Source: Arbacia lixula
Taxonomy: Eukaryota > Echinodermata > Echinoidea > Arbacioida > Arbaciidae
Direction of reading: 5' to 3'
NCBI GenBank assembly: GCA_963669155.1
Contig: OZ022584.1
Location: 7,957,362-8,021,361, forward strand
DNA length: 64,000 nt
Shown: in pieces, positions 1 through 10,937 of the stretch
Position numbering within the stretch: the first letter of the stretch is position 1
Layout: each line of letters opens with the position of its first letter
Notes under the pieces: model-generated
What the model was told of the DNA's origin: nothing
The model's input: only the letters and a program-made list of their open reading frames with translations
The model's database searches: none
Position numbers and translations under genes: made by a program

Positions 1-660
1 GCCGCGACGTAGCTTTGCTTCGTGAGGCTCTGGTGATAAATTTTTGGCAATTTTGTCACTTAATGTGTATATTTTTGTTCCTTGTTTGGAAGCCCATGGT
101 CTATTTACAGTCGACTGCGCAGTATCAAAACGATACGAGATTTCTGAGATAAAGTAACCGCGGGGACATGTAAAAAACGACCGCTGGTTTTCTTGCCACT
201 TAAAGTTATGCTCTACAGAGTTTTTCCATGGTACCTCGTGATATTTGACCATGGGCATCTCTATTACTTGACCAGGGTTTGGTTGCGGCACGAGATGCCT
301 CGGCCGCGGATCAGCACCCGCTGCATGCTTAGCGGGCGGCTTCTGCCCCGGTGGCATCATCTGCTGTCCCACTCCAACTTGCGGCGCTCCACCGTGTTTT
401 CCTAGCAGACCTGGCAGTAAACCTCGTTTGTGGAGATTGGGATACCGTTTCTTCAGATCTTCGTTCACCTCTCGACCCTGTCCGACACATTCTCCTGCGA
501 AAAGGCAACATATCAATCCAACAAAAACAAGCTTCAAAACTGTTGTCTGGAATCCTGTATGTTCGGTAGCTCTTCGAGTTCGCCTCCTGAACGGCCATAA
601 CGATTCGCCCGAGTCTAGCCGCAGCTGGGTAACAGCTCTACGTTCTGCTGAGACATCCAT
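1..660 (-). CDS. Unidentified secreted or membrane protein, 5' coding exon (partial)
   Basis: An open frame of 220 codons runs from an ATG at 660 to the left edge without a stop; an in-frame TGA lies just upstream (677-679), so the start is bounded. The N-terminus is basic (cluster RRRTRR near residues 25-30) and is followed by a hydrophobic stretch VLKLVFVGLICCLFAGECVG at about residues 41-60. That fits a late signal peptide or a type II signal anchor. A Pro/Gly/His/Lys-rich linker (about 80-135) comes next, then a more globular part with FFTCPRGYFISEISYRFD near residues 160-180. The Cys-Pro-x-Gly-x-x-Ile pattern weakly recalls dermatopontin-type repeats, but I do not claim that family. The frame is GC-richer than its flanks and is not low-complexity, which supports real coding. 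The end of the exon and the rest of the gene lie outside the window. Confidence 0.6.
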   Translation of the reverse strand, partial: MDVSAERRAVTQLRLDSGESLWPFRRRTRRATEHTGFQTTVLKLVFVGLICCLFAGECVGQGREVNEDLKKRYPNLHKRGLLPGLLGKHGGAPQVGVGQQMMPPGQKPPAKHAAGADPRPRHLVPQPNPGQVIEMPMVKYHEVPWKNSVEHNFKWQENQRSFFTCPRGYFISEISYRFDTAQSTVNRPWASKQGTKIYTLSDKIAKNLSPEPHEAKLRRG

Positions 661-1144
661 TTTTCGTCTGAACCACGATCATCTGTGTCTTCGGCTTCGA
701 ATCATTGGCTCGGTTTAATAATCCATTATTCCAATGTCTGCCAACGATCTATTCGGGCATGCTGATCTTGAACATACAACTGAGTAACTTATTACTCAGC
801 TGTATATTTGGTAATACATTTGCGGGTCGATAATCAATAGTATTTCGAAGAGTCGTTGATCGTCGTTCGTTACCTCGGAGGCGCCCCGACTTAGGCCTAG
901 TAAAGTGCGTATACGGGTACGGTGACCGGTGCGCTACGGGTACGAACGCGAAGCTGATGTGCACTGTGTGCGTTGGTGTATTATGTGCACTATGTGCACT
1001 GTGTGTATTGATCGAGTTTGAGCTACGCGTTGTACTGCGCAGCTAGGCCGAAAAGTCAAGTTGTAGATGGCGCTAAACAGAATCGAGTGAAAAGGAAAGT
1101 GAGCAAATAAAAATACGCGAAAAACAAACATAATTGTTTACGTT
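661..1144. other. Upstream region of the left-edge gene
   Basis: No coding region is seen. This is the presumed 5' UTR and promoter side of the minus-strand gene that starts at 660. It holds a 12-bp inverted repeat at 776-787/792-803 around ACTGAGTAA (one mismatch, 4-base loop) and a GTGCAC-rich stretch at 958-1010. No TATA box is clear. Confidence 0.35.
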
Positions 1145-1835
1145 CCATTAATAAACTAGGGACATGAACTCCTAGTATAAGACCACTTGTAATTTCATGT
1201 TATGCTTACCAAGACTATCGAATCCTCGAATAAGTCAATAAAACTGTTGTCACAACATTTTTCGTTTTAAATCTTGTTTTTCACAATCTACTGACAAACT
1301 ACAGCAATCTTCGTGGCGCAGGCATAACAAAGGATTTACAAAATCAAAACATTTTGTATTTTGTAAATTTTGAGTATGGATTAAAAAAATTATGTAGCCT
1401 ATGTTATTTCCACGTCCCTTCTATTTACTTTAAAAATATCAACAAGGCCCCTTATTTACCCAGGGTAAACTCATCAGTGTTTATTATATGCAATTATTCA
1501 CGATGACATTCGCAAATTCTCTGGCAGTCGGTTTTCGTTTCAAAGTCTCATACTTCTTTTTTTTTTTTTAATGAATGTCCTCATTTTGCGTTGTCTTCCC
1601 AACCTCTCGTAAAACACGCTTTAAATCATTCAATGTGTTTGTTCATAATGACTTGAATATACACTTTCGAAGAAACAAATTACAGTTCCACCATGACCAT
1701 TATCCATCATAGCTTTGTATTCACATTCCATTGTGGAATAATTAGTCACCGTCAATACACATAAATCCCATTGACCCCATGCAGGTTCTCCGACACACGA
1801 ATGGCCAATAACCTAGTCACTCTAGAGGCAGAATA

Positions 1836-2095
1836 TGAGCAGGAATGCCGTCGGAATGACAATTCTTGGCACATTCCTGGATATTCGAAGTGCATTCTAA
1901 AAATTCTGACTGCATTCTGAGCGCATTCCAAATATTCGGGTCCATTCTTGTGTCTGGCCCGAATGATTTGCTCATGCTCAAAACTTTCGAGGTGCATTCA
2001 AACTGAACAATATCGAACGGCATTCAAAGTGCAGTCCAACAGCACTCTGACTGCATTCCAAATATTCTGACGACATTTCAGCAACATCCCGATTG
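1836..2095. repeat. Degenerate GCATTC-rich repeat block (also 11992-12251)
   Basis: Six exact GCATTC hexamers plus several near copies (CATTCC, CCATTC) occur in about 215 bases, several followed by AAATATTC or AAA. The block reads as a decayed short-period repeat, and copy B has it too. The reading frames across it are artefacts of the repetition. Confidence 0.5.
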
Positions 2096-3502
2096 CATGC
2101 ACGGGAGAATCGAATCGCATAAAAGCACGGCTAGCTGTTGCTGTAATGTCAGTCAGCATTGAGGAGTCACTGAGGAGCATTGATGGGTTAGAAATTGATA
2201 TTCGAGCAGAAATTTCGCCATGATCTCGACATCTGATTAAAAAATGAAGAAAGCTAGTAGACTCAGCTACAACATACTCAAATGTCATAGTAAAAGCCTC
2301 AAACATAAGTGAGATACAGCTCCTGGAAGCTCGTCATGTCATTTTATGATTTGAAATAAATGCCCCTTCCATTGACATAACACGTACATAAGTCCGATTT
2401 TGACATTAATACGTATAATTTACACCGTGAAGACGTCATCGAAATGAAAAATAAAGGCAATAATGAGCATAGAGCAAGGTCTTAGCTAACACATACTGAA
2501 ATTTGGGAGAGAATTGATACAGGATTACTGAGATACGCAAAAATGGGGGAAAAGTTAATGACGTCATACGTGAAAATTCATTTTTCGATTCATATGGCAA
2601 TATGATGACGTCAAAATGAATTCAAAGGCTAAATTGAACATCAAATCACATTTACATTTCCCATTTTTTTCGGAATATTAAAAAAAATGGGGGTCACTAG
2701 CCATTCTAAGGAGCTATATGACCGATTGAATGCAGTCATGTTTTTTTTTTTTTTACTATATTTTAACACAAAAACGCATAGACGCACGTGCAGACTTTCT
2801 ACTTTGACGCACCCGCACGCCCATGCTATTGCTTAATTAGTGGCTCGAAATTACAGAATGATGTATGTAGTGTCAGAAAAAACGATGTAGTAAAACAAAC
2901 GGAATTCTCGGTACGCACGTTCAAACGTGCGAACGCGCGTGCATGTGCGAAAATTTTTGAAATACTCGAAATGGCCTAGAACTATGCCAAAAAATTCTAG
3001 CTGATTTAGAGCATTTTCAAATTTTGCACGCTTGAAAATGCATTAAGGTACGCGTAAGGGCGCATTTTTTTTTGTAATGAAATAACTTGTCTACTTGTTA
3101 AATTTATTCATATCAAATTTCATTATGATCCAATAATCCATTCTAGAGAAAAATGTAATACACTGTAATAGATTTTCATTAAATTGCTCGTTGATGACGT
3201 CACGATCATGTGATGACCTTCAAAAAGTTGCGATTAAAATGGTGGAGGCAATTATGAGTTATGCGTGGTACAAGAAAGGGGGTGAAAGAATAAAATAATA
3301 ATAGTAATAAAGAGAAAGAAAATTCGAAATCAAGAGGTGATCTGTTTGCGAAAGACCACCTAATGATAGTTAAAGTTCGTAAAGCTCACCATAATGATGA
3401 AGAAATAGAAAATAATGTTTACCTACCGTTACCATGGCTACTTGAACTTAATTGCGAAGCCCGAAGTCACGACACCTGAACTCCTGGCAACCATCGCTTA
3501 AC

Positions 3503-3775
3503 CTTTTTTTTTTCATCTCTGTCATATCATGTCATCAGGCATTGTTCAACCATTGTTGGATGAAGCCCTCCTCAATCAGTTTCCATTCACTTCTATTTGC
3601 TGTCATTCTGTTCCATGTTGCTGTGTTTGTGTATGTTGATATTTTGTCTCTCCACCATCGCTTTTGTCGGCCCCTTCTTCGCTTTCCTGTTCTTGGTTGC
3701 CATTCTGTGAGTTTCTTGTTCCATCTGTTTTCTTGTGTTCTATATAAGTGTCCTGCCCATCTCCATTTCATCGCT
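3503..3775 (-). mobile_element. 5'-truncated LINE tail with poly(A), copy A
   Basis: The minus-strand frame 3771-3535 encodes 78 residues (KWRWAGHLYRTQENRW, RGRQKRWWRDKI, EGFIQQWLNN) that match the conserved C-terminal tail of many invertebrate endonuclease-reverse transcriptase LINEs. The frame ends in a stop, followed after about 20 bases by an A-run on the minus strand (T-run 3504-3513). That fits a 5'-truncated copy inserted by target-primed reverse transcription. The rest of the reverse transcriptase is absent. Confidence 0.8.
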
Positions 3776-4633
3776 TTAATTTTTACTATAATTGTAATAA
3801 TTTTACTATAATTGTTGTTTTCCTCCTATCTCTAATGACAATAAGCAAAGAATGTGTAACATCTTCATTTTGTTTTCTTTCTTTGTTCGTTCTTTTTTAA
3901 TCCCCTTTGGTTCGCTTGGGTGATGCGAATTAAGCTACATATTATTACTAATTTGAGCCCAGTGCATAGATTTTACTTAAAAGTATACTCTCAGAATATA
4001 GGCCTTCGACTAATAGCCTTTTCAGAGGTCAAATGCTCACTGACCATTCATTTTTGCCGATTATTGAAAAAACAGTGATTGGAAGGTAACTAAAATAATC
4101 AATACCTTATTTACAATTTGTAGTTAGGTGAATGTAAACATTGTGTCTGAAATGACAAAGTCTGTACGCGGAAACATGTGATAACATGTGAGTACATGCA
4201 CATCAATAAAATAACAATAACCCCATTTGGGAAATTTGTTGTTTCGGAGGCTTCATTTTCCGTTAACAATAGCTAATAAACTTAGTATTCCGAGCTGTAG
4301 ATCTTTAAATCTTATTTCTCATTCCCTTAGTTATTAATGTAACACTTGAAAAGTACAATTCCAAATAATTACCAAATTTCTTTCATCATACTTCTATTTG
4401 CAATTCTTTGAAAGCGTAACTGAGGAGTGACAATTTTTTGTTAGCTGATTTGAAGCCTCTGAAATATACTTCGAAGACTGCTCACAGAAATATATAAACA
4501 GAGAAACTTATCCAATCAATATATCACAGTGTAGTATATGTACATCTAGTTCACCTGCCAATAAATAGCAGAGATATTCCCTGCAGCTTGAAAATAAGGA
4601 TTTGGGTTATTAGTTGGATTCTATACAAAAGCT

Positions 4634-4635
<2 letters not shown>

Positions 4636-4685
<50 letters not shown>
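4636..4685. repeat. (CT)n microsatellite, copy A
   Basis: This is an almost pure CT run of about 50 bases, upstream of the glutamate-rich gene. Confidence 0.95.
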
Positions 4686-4687
<2 letters not shown>

Positions 4688-4741
4688 GAAACGCGCATTT
4701 CAGCGCGAAGCACATTATGACGTACTGTGTAAAGTAACAAT

Positions 4742-4777
4742 GCGCATGCGCCCTCCGCTTTGATTTCCCATAGCAAC
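4742..4777 (+). promoter_or_regulatory. NRF1-like palindrome and X-box-like site, copy A
   Basis: GCGCATGCGC (4742-4751) is a perfect palindrome matching the NRF1 core. ATTTCC-CAT-AGCAAC (4763-4777) fits the RFX X-box consensus RYYNYY-N3-RRNRAC. It lies about 140 bases before the ATG at 4919, a usual spacing for X-boxes of ciliary genes. Function is inferred from the motifs only. Confidence 0.45.
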
Positions 4778-4918
4778 TAAACCGATGTGTTATCCTCTGT
4801 GCAGTCTTTGCGCTAGCTTCACACAATATAGCCTAGAGATTGTGATAACCAGCTTTTAGCAACTTTCTTGCTGTATTAGCATTGTTTCGGAAATTCTTGA
4901 CGACTAAAGGACTGAACC

Positions 4919-7505
4919 ATGAGTGATGAACGTGAGTTTTAATATGATAATGACTACTGTTATCTTAAGCGGCTAAAACACCCTCAAAAATAGAAATTTG
5001 ATTAAAAAAATATGAATTCGAAGGAGGAAAAGTTACTAGCTGAGGATGCGTGTGTGCGCGTGCCGCTATATGTGTATAAAAGGGGGGGGGGGGGAGTATA
5101 TTAGTACGTTCTTCTATATTACGTTCTTCTGTCACTGCATAATGGACATAAGTTGCTTGATTTACGAATGAAATGGGGGTGGGAGCGCAGGGATAGAGAA
5201 TGATAAAGCCGATAGAAGATCTACGGATACAAAAACATTAGTTGAAGAGATACATTGACGTGACGGAACACACTATACGTTGATTCCCGTTAACGCGTTA
5301 ATTGGAAAACATTGACAATTTTTTTTAAGTGTCGTTTATAGGCTCGTTCTGCCTCTTTTCAAAGCGCCGTCATCTGTATCATGAGCGGCATCTTATTGTG
5401 AAAATATTTTAACTGTTTCTTTTATCACGAAGAGGCCATAATCCAACAATAATTGATAACATGATAACATCATCAATGCAAATAATGTTGATGATGATAA
5501 CGACAATGAGAGTGACCATCGTAATAATTATCACATGACAGTAATAACACTGATATTACTGTTACATGTTACTATCCTGTGCTCTCATTACTACTGTACA
5601 TCTACTATTGCTACTTACATGTACGTAATATTAGTACTAAGTCTAAACATATTGATAATAATGACAGATTACAATGATAACGACGCCAGTCACTATCATA
5701 ATGATGATAAAAATTATGATAAATGTAATGTTGACCCATCTTAAAATCTGAAATGAAATCAACCAACATGACATATAATCTACTTATTATTAATAACATT
5801 TTTCTTTTTTTTAATAATTGCATATCCATTATTTTTCACAGCGACCCGAGTTATCCCTACATGGGAGTACCAGATCATTGACTTGCTCAATTTGGATTGG
5901 TTTGTCTACATGAACAACATCGATGAGGAGGCGGTGAACTTGCTTGTTCAGCTTCTGGAGGAAGAGGAAGAGGAGGAGGAGGCAGATGTGGATGAGGAGC
6001 AGAAGGGGGAGGAGGAGGAAGAGGGATGCAGGGAGGAGGAGCAGGGGGAGGAGGCAGCGGGGGAGGTGATGGAAGAGGAGGCAGCGGGGGAGGTGATGGA
6101 GGAGGGGGCAGCGGGGAAGGAGGAGGAGGAGGAGGCAGCGGGGGAGGTGATGGAGGAGGAGGCAGCGGGGAAGGAGGAGGAGGCAGCGGGGGAGGTGATG
6201 GAGGAGGAGGCAGCGGAGGAGGTGATGGAGGAGGGGGCAGCGGGGAAGGAGGAGGAGGAGGCAGCGGGGGAGGTGATGGAGGAGGGGGCAGCGGGGAAGG
6301 AGGAGGAGGAGGAGGCAGCGGGGAAGGAGGAGGAGGAGGCAGCGGGGGAGGTGATGGAAGAGGAGGCAGCGGGGAAGGATGAGGAGGAGGAGGAGGAGGC
6401 AGCGGGGGAGGTGATGGAGGAGGAGGCAGCGGGGAAGGAGGAGGAGGAGGTAGCGGGGGAGGTGATGGAGGAGGAGGCAGCGGGGGAGGTTATGGAGGAG
6501 GAGGCAGCGGGGAAGGATGATGAGGAGGCAGCGGGGGAGGTGATGGAGGAGGATGCAGTGGGGGATCTGATGGAGGAGGAGGCAGCGGGGAAGGATGATG
6601 ATGAGGAGGAGGTGATGGAGGAGGAGGCAGCAGGGAAGGAGGAGAAGGATGAAGAGGCAGCGGGGAAGGTGATGGGGGAGGAGGCAGCGGGGAAGGATGA
6701 TGATGAGGAGGAGGTGATGGAGGAGGAGGCAGCAGGGAAGGAGGAGAAGGATGAAGAGGCAGCGGGGAAGGTGATGGGGGAGGAGGCAGCGAGGAAGGAG
6801 GAGGAGGAGGAGGCAGCGGGAAAGGAGGAGGAGGCAGCAGCAGGGAAAGAGGAGGATATCAAAGAGGAGCGGGAGCAGGAGCAAGAGCAGGAGCAGGAAA
6901 AGGGGGAGGGCGAGGAGGAGGCCGAGAATGAGGCCAAGGGGGGCGCCAAGGAGGAGGAGCAGATGGAGGAGGAGGAGGAGGAGGAGGAGGAGGAGGAGGA
7001 GGAGGAGGAGGAGGAGGAGGAGGCAAAGGACGAGCGAGGGAAGCAGGAGGAGGAGGAGGGGGCCAAGGAGGAGGTCACGGTGGAGGCCAAGGAGGAGGCC
7101 AAAGGGGAGGCCAGAGAGGAGCCCATGGAGTTGGGCGAGCAGGAGGAGGACGAAAAGAGCGAGGATGAGGGTTGCCAGGTGGAGGGGGAGGCAGCATCTG
7201 AGATGGAGAAGGAGCCGACCGAGGCAACCGGAGAGATGAGGGTGAAAAGCGAGGAGGAGGAGGAGGAGTGTCAGGGGGTTCGAGATGTAGCTGAGAAGGC
7301 AGAGGAACAGGGGGAGGAGGACCAAGCGGGCATGGTGGAGGACGGGAGCGAGGAGGAGATGCATCACGGGCACGGGGAGGAGGACGAGCAAGAAGAGGAT
7401 GAGGAGGAAAGAAGAGGAATCAACTGCAACAAATGGTGGAAGGCCTTGGCCTGCTGCCTTCCTTTCATATGGAGGCGAAGGCGAAGGAGGGGGAGGGGAC
7501 AATAA
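4919..7505 (+). CDS. Glutamate-rich repeat protein, copy A (2 exons, 558 aa)
   Basis: Exon 1 is 4919-4931 (ATG, codes MSDE plus one base) and ends at the donor C|GTGAGT. Exon 2 is 5842-7505, after the acceptor TTTTTCACAG; phases match (1/2). The product starts MSDEPTRVIPTWEYQIIDLL and continues with a hydrophobic, helical-looking segment (LDWFVYMNNIDEEAVNLLVQ). Several hundred residues of repeats follow, alternating EEAAGEVM and EEAAGKEE. Next come a mixed acidic part (about 390-530) and a non-repetitive tail, NKWWKALACCLPFIWRRRRR, which has a Cys-Cys pair next to Trp and poly-Arg and might be palmitoylated or bind membranes. I recognise no family. GAG is used almost exclusively for Glu, and the coding strand is nearly all purine, as in RPGR ORF15. 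The long frame alone is weak evidence, because such DNA rarely makes stops. The splice pair, the unique ends and the in-frame length change in copy B are the better support. Confidence 0.6.
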
Positions 7506-7945
7506 GGGGGAGGGGTAGGAGGGGGAGGGGAGAAGGGGGCCTGGGAAGAAGGGGAGGAGGGGAAGGTGGATAAAGAAGGGGAGGGCTCCGAGGCATCCCC
7601 GACGAGAAAGGCAAGGAGTCCGGAGTGGCCACTCAAGAGAGAAAAAAAGGAGACGCATAAAAGACGAAATCATGGAGAAGGGGATGTGGGCCAGGTGGAG
7701 GAGGAGACCAGGGAGAAGAATGGAGAAGAATGTGGATAAAAAGAAACTAATGAGGAGATGGAGGGGCATCGAAGAAGGTGGGTAAAATTAGATAATAATT
7801 ATTAAATGTAAATGTACTCTGTGTGTTATTCTACATTGCTTAGTTTCCCATTTCATTGAACATGTTTATAGAAAATATATCAGCACTTTTGATGTACTTT
7901 GATGTTTATTATAAAGACATCATCTTGATCTACTCTTGTACACAG
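7506..7945 (+). other. 3' flank of the glutamate-rich gene with an open in-frame extension
   Basis: After the TAA at 7503-7505 the same frame stays open for 77 codons, up to TAA at 7737-7739. The codons are mixed (for example KVDKEGEGSEASPTRKA) rather than pure repeat. Copy B has the same 77-codon extension (17289-17519). AT-rich sequence follows, and a splice-acceptor-like TTGTACACAG at about 7936-7945 may begin a further exon. Confidence 0.35.
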
Positions 7946-8530
7946 GATATGCACGCAGGAAGATGAAGACAGGGAAGGCGGGAAACGAATGCTCAAGAGA
8001 TACATGGAGATATCGGGGGGGGGGGTGGAATCGGGGGCAACGAATCTTGGGGGGGGGGGGGGGCTGCCGAATGCAGAGGGGAGAAAGAAGAGGAAGATTC
8101 TACAATCAATCAATCAATCTATAATCGACAAACAGTAACGATCATTACGAAGTCACCAGCTCCCGATAACATGGTGTTAGGATTTTAGAGTTACGTTGGA
8201 ATGCTGGAAGAGAAAACATAATATGATTGAGGCAATTATAAAAGCAATATAAAATGGGAGCTGAAAACTATAGGCAGCAGTACTAACGAAACGGTCATGT
8301 GAACATCAATTACAACAGCATTAGCAGTAAGAGCACACAACAACAACGACAATAATCAAGTGTAAATTTACACTTTATGATAACTGATTATTGCGTACAA
8401 CTGTGACACACTGCATACTATTATATAACTGCGGAAAAAATAAATCATGAGTTTCATTGTATGAAATATGAACAGAAATGTCTTCTTTGGTCTTTAAGAT
8501 ATATATATTGCCAAGGAGAATATCAACGAG
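7946..8530. other. Unassigned sequence between purine tracts
   Basis: It contains G-runs (8014-8030, 8050-8063) and a short (AATC)n tract near 8103-8118. No supported coding region is seen. The counterpart in copy B is 17865-18415. Confidence 0.4.
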
Positions 8531-8690
8531 AGAGAGGGGGAGGGGGGGGGGGGAGAATGAGGAGGAGAAGAGAGAGGGGGAAAGAGAAAGAGATAGACAG
8601 AGACAGAGACAGAGAGGGACAGAGAGAGAGAGACAGAGAGAGGAGAAAGAGAGAGAAAGAGAGGGAGAGAGGGGGAATAAAATGAGAGAG
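8528..8690. repeat. GA-rich purine tract, copy A
   Basis: This is AGAGAC/GAGAGAA-type low-complexity DNA with a G-run at the start; the reading frames in it are artefacts. A (GAA)n tract lies nearby at 8886-8911. The copy B counterpart is 18415-18582. Confidence 0.9.
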
Positions 8691-9847
8691 CGGTACAGAG
8701 AAGAAGTAATCAATGAGGGATGAAATGAAAATTGTTAAAGGGAAGACGCAAAGAAATAAAGGATGCTAGAACGAAGATGGAAGAGAATGAAACAATACAT
8801 TTAGAACAATAATGACGGAGGAGTAGGAGTGAGAAAAATGTAAGAAAACAAATTTTAAAAATGCAAACAGAGAGTAGAAAAAGATAAGAAGAAGAAGAAG
8901 AAGAAGAAGAGGAGCTAGGAGAAGAGGAGGGTTGATGGAGAAGAAAAATAGTTGGGTTGTGGTTTCAGTGAATAGTAGTGATCAGCAACCTAGAGCCTTT
9001 GCGACTATTGTCCATGGTGGTCATGGTAGGAATCATTATTATATATCATTATATCATTATTATATCTAAAGTACTATCTAAAGTAATTTGACAATTGACA
9101 GTGAGCTTATACTATAGGCCGAATTCACAAAGGGGATTTAAATTTAGGACACGGCTTAAAGGGTTACTACATAAGAAAAGTAAGTTCCCACTAATCTATG
9201 TAAAATTATCCACTAAAAACGAATTTCACATTTGTTTGCCGCAATAAAGTCTCATTATGACGAAAATTTGAAGAAAAAAAAAAGCACGCCTCCAGTGACG
9301 TATGGGAAGTCAAAATGTCGTAAATGCCAACGGCGTGAATAAATTATTTTATTCACGCCGTTCAAATAATACGTTACCAAGGAACTCCAAAGCTTGTCCG
9401 AGTTTTTTTCGAGTAGGAACAACTAATAGATTCAAAGTGCATTCCATCCATTGAATCTGAATGACAAGATACAGGTGAATGCAATAACGCGTTGCTAAGC
9501 AGTTAGGGGGGAAAGTTGTGAAAACATTACGAAAATGGTCTATTGTTGTTGTCTCTCTCTTTCCCTATCCCCTTTATTTCTCCGCAGTTTATATGAAAAT
9601 GTCTCTCCCCCCCCCCCCCTCTCTCTATCCACCATCTCGTTTCCTTCTTTCGATCTGTATTTCTTCTTTCCCTCGCCCTCTCTTCTCCCCGCCTAACATT
9701 ATACAATCATTTTTTTAATTCTATGGTTAGTAATCAATTATATAATTCATTTAAAAATTAACACATTGAAGGTTATGAACAGTGGTGTTATAGATCAAGA
9801 GACCCGTAATCCAGCATGAGCCAGGGTCTCGTGGTATTTAAACTCAC

Positions 9848-10937
9848 CAGGGATCTGTTAGGAAGGAGGGACAACTCGAGCATAATATAGTCAAACATCT
9901 GTGTGGATACTATAGGCGTGCTAATGAATGTCAAAAGCATTCCACAATCACTACAATGCTTTGATGTCCCATGCGCGCCACCGACATTTATCTGTAGTCA
10001 TGGGCGGAAATCGCTCCCGGAAGGTGGAGGGGACATGTTTTTCCTTAAGAAGTAGCTGGGCGGGGGTAGTGATGGGATTTTGGGGGAGGTGTTTTTTTTT
10101 CCTTCGTTTTTTTTTATTTTTTATCCCGCCCAGTCTCTGGAAATGCTCTCAGTGGGGGGGGGGGGGGGGGGGGGGGGCGGGGGTTACGACGTTTTTCAAA
10201 AAAAAAATAATCCGCCCAGTCTCGTGTGGGTACACGAACGCAAATAGTAGGGGGGGGGGGACATTTGATATTGTGTCCTCACCACTATTTTTGGTGGGGG
10301 GGGGGGGGGACGCGACCCCCCCGTCCCCCCCGGGATTTCCGCCCATGGCTGTAGTTAACTTGGAAAGCAATATCTTTAATTCCCTATTTTGTCTCTCGAA
10401 GCTGTGTTTCTCATCACACTATTTTGCAAATTTCAAGAAAGTTAAGGACAACACCACTGAAGATCCTGTACTCGGTTTTCTTTTAAATAATTGTTGAATG
10501 ATGCACGAACGGAGATATAAAATCGTATTCCTACTAACACAATTAACAAATTTCTGCACTTTCCGAAGATTTCCGCAAGTTTGGGATTCGATCATTATCA
10601 AAATCATATCTTAAGCTGTTTATTTCCATTAACAGAGTTTGCGTTCATTTGCGTGCAGCTGAGACGCTTTACTAGAAAAAAAAGTGTTTATTTTGGTTCA
10701 CTGATATCTCTTCTCCTCACAAAAGTATTGATGCAATCTAACAGAACTGGACAAGCGAAATAAGACTCTACATTTCTTTTATTCTCTCTGAGAAAGAGGA
10801 ACCGTTGCTACGCAATCCTGTTCGTTATTGTTAAAACACCTGAAAAGCACATGCTGAGACCACATAATTTTTCGGCGGTGGCACGCATGGGTCTAAAGAA
10901 AGAAAGTTGCTTCATATCCTTCCATAACACATCCCTG
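9848..10937. mobile_element. CAGGG-TIR non-autonomous DNA transposon, copy A (interrupted)
   Basis: The ends are CAGGGATCTGTTAGG and CATAACACATCCCTG, forming an imperfect terminal inverted repeat. Both ends are flanked by the same 11 bases TTTAAACTCAC (9837-9847 and 10938-10948), which reads as a target-site duplication. Without the internal insertion at 9998-10348 the element is about 730 bp, like its relatives at 19722, 48148 and 60301. No transposase is encoded. Superfamily is uncertain. Confidence 0.75.
9998..10348. mobile_element. 351-bp TIR element inserted only in copy A
   Basis: The ends are CATGGGCGGAAATC and GATTTCCGCCCATG. The insertion is flanked by CTGTAG on both sides (9992-9997 and 10349-10354), while copy B has a single CTGTAG at the homologous site (about 19871-19876). 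The inside is rich in G-runs and codes for nothing. The empty site shows that it inserted after the two units separated. Confidence 0.8.

Noticed and set aside
5829-7769. 646-codon minus-strand frame rich in Leu, Pro, Cys and His (and a similar one at 16005-17552)
   Set aside because: It is the antisense shadow of the GAG/GGA repeat, which rarely makes stops on either strand. It has no domain, and the plus-strand gene has splice sites and unique ends.
9928-10497. 189-codon frame with Gly runs
   Set aside because: It crosses two transposons, and the Gly runs are G-tracts of the inserted element.
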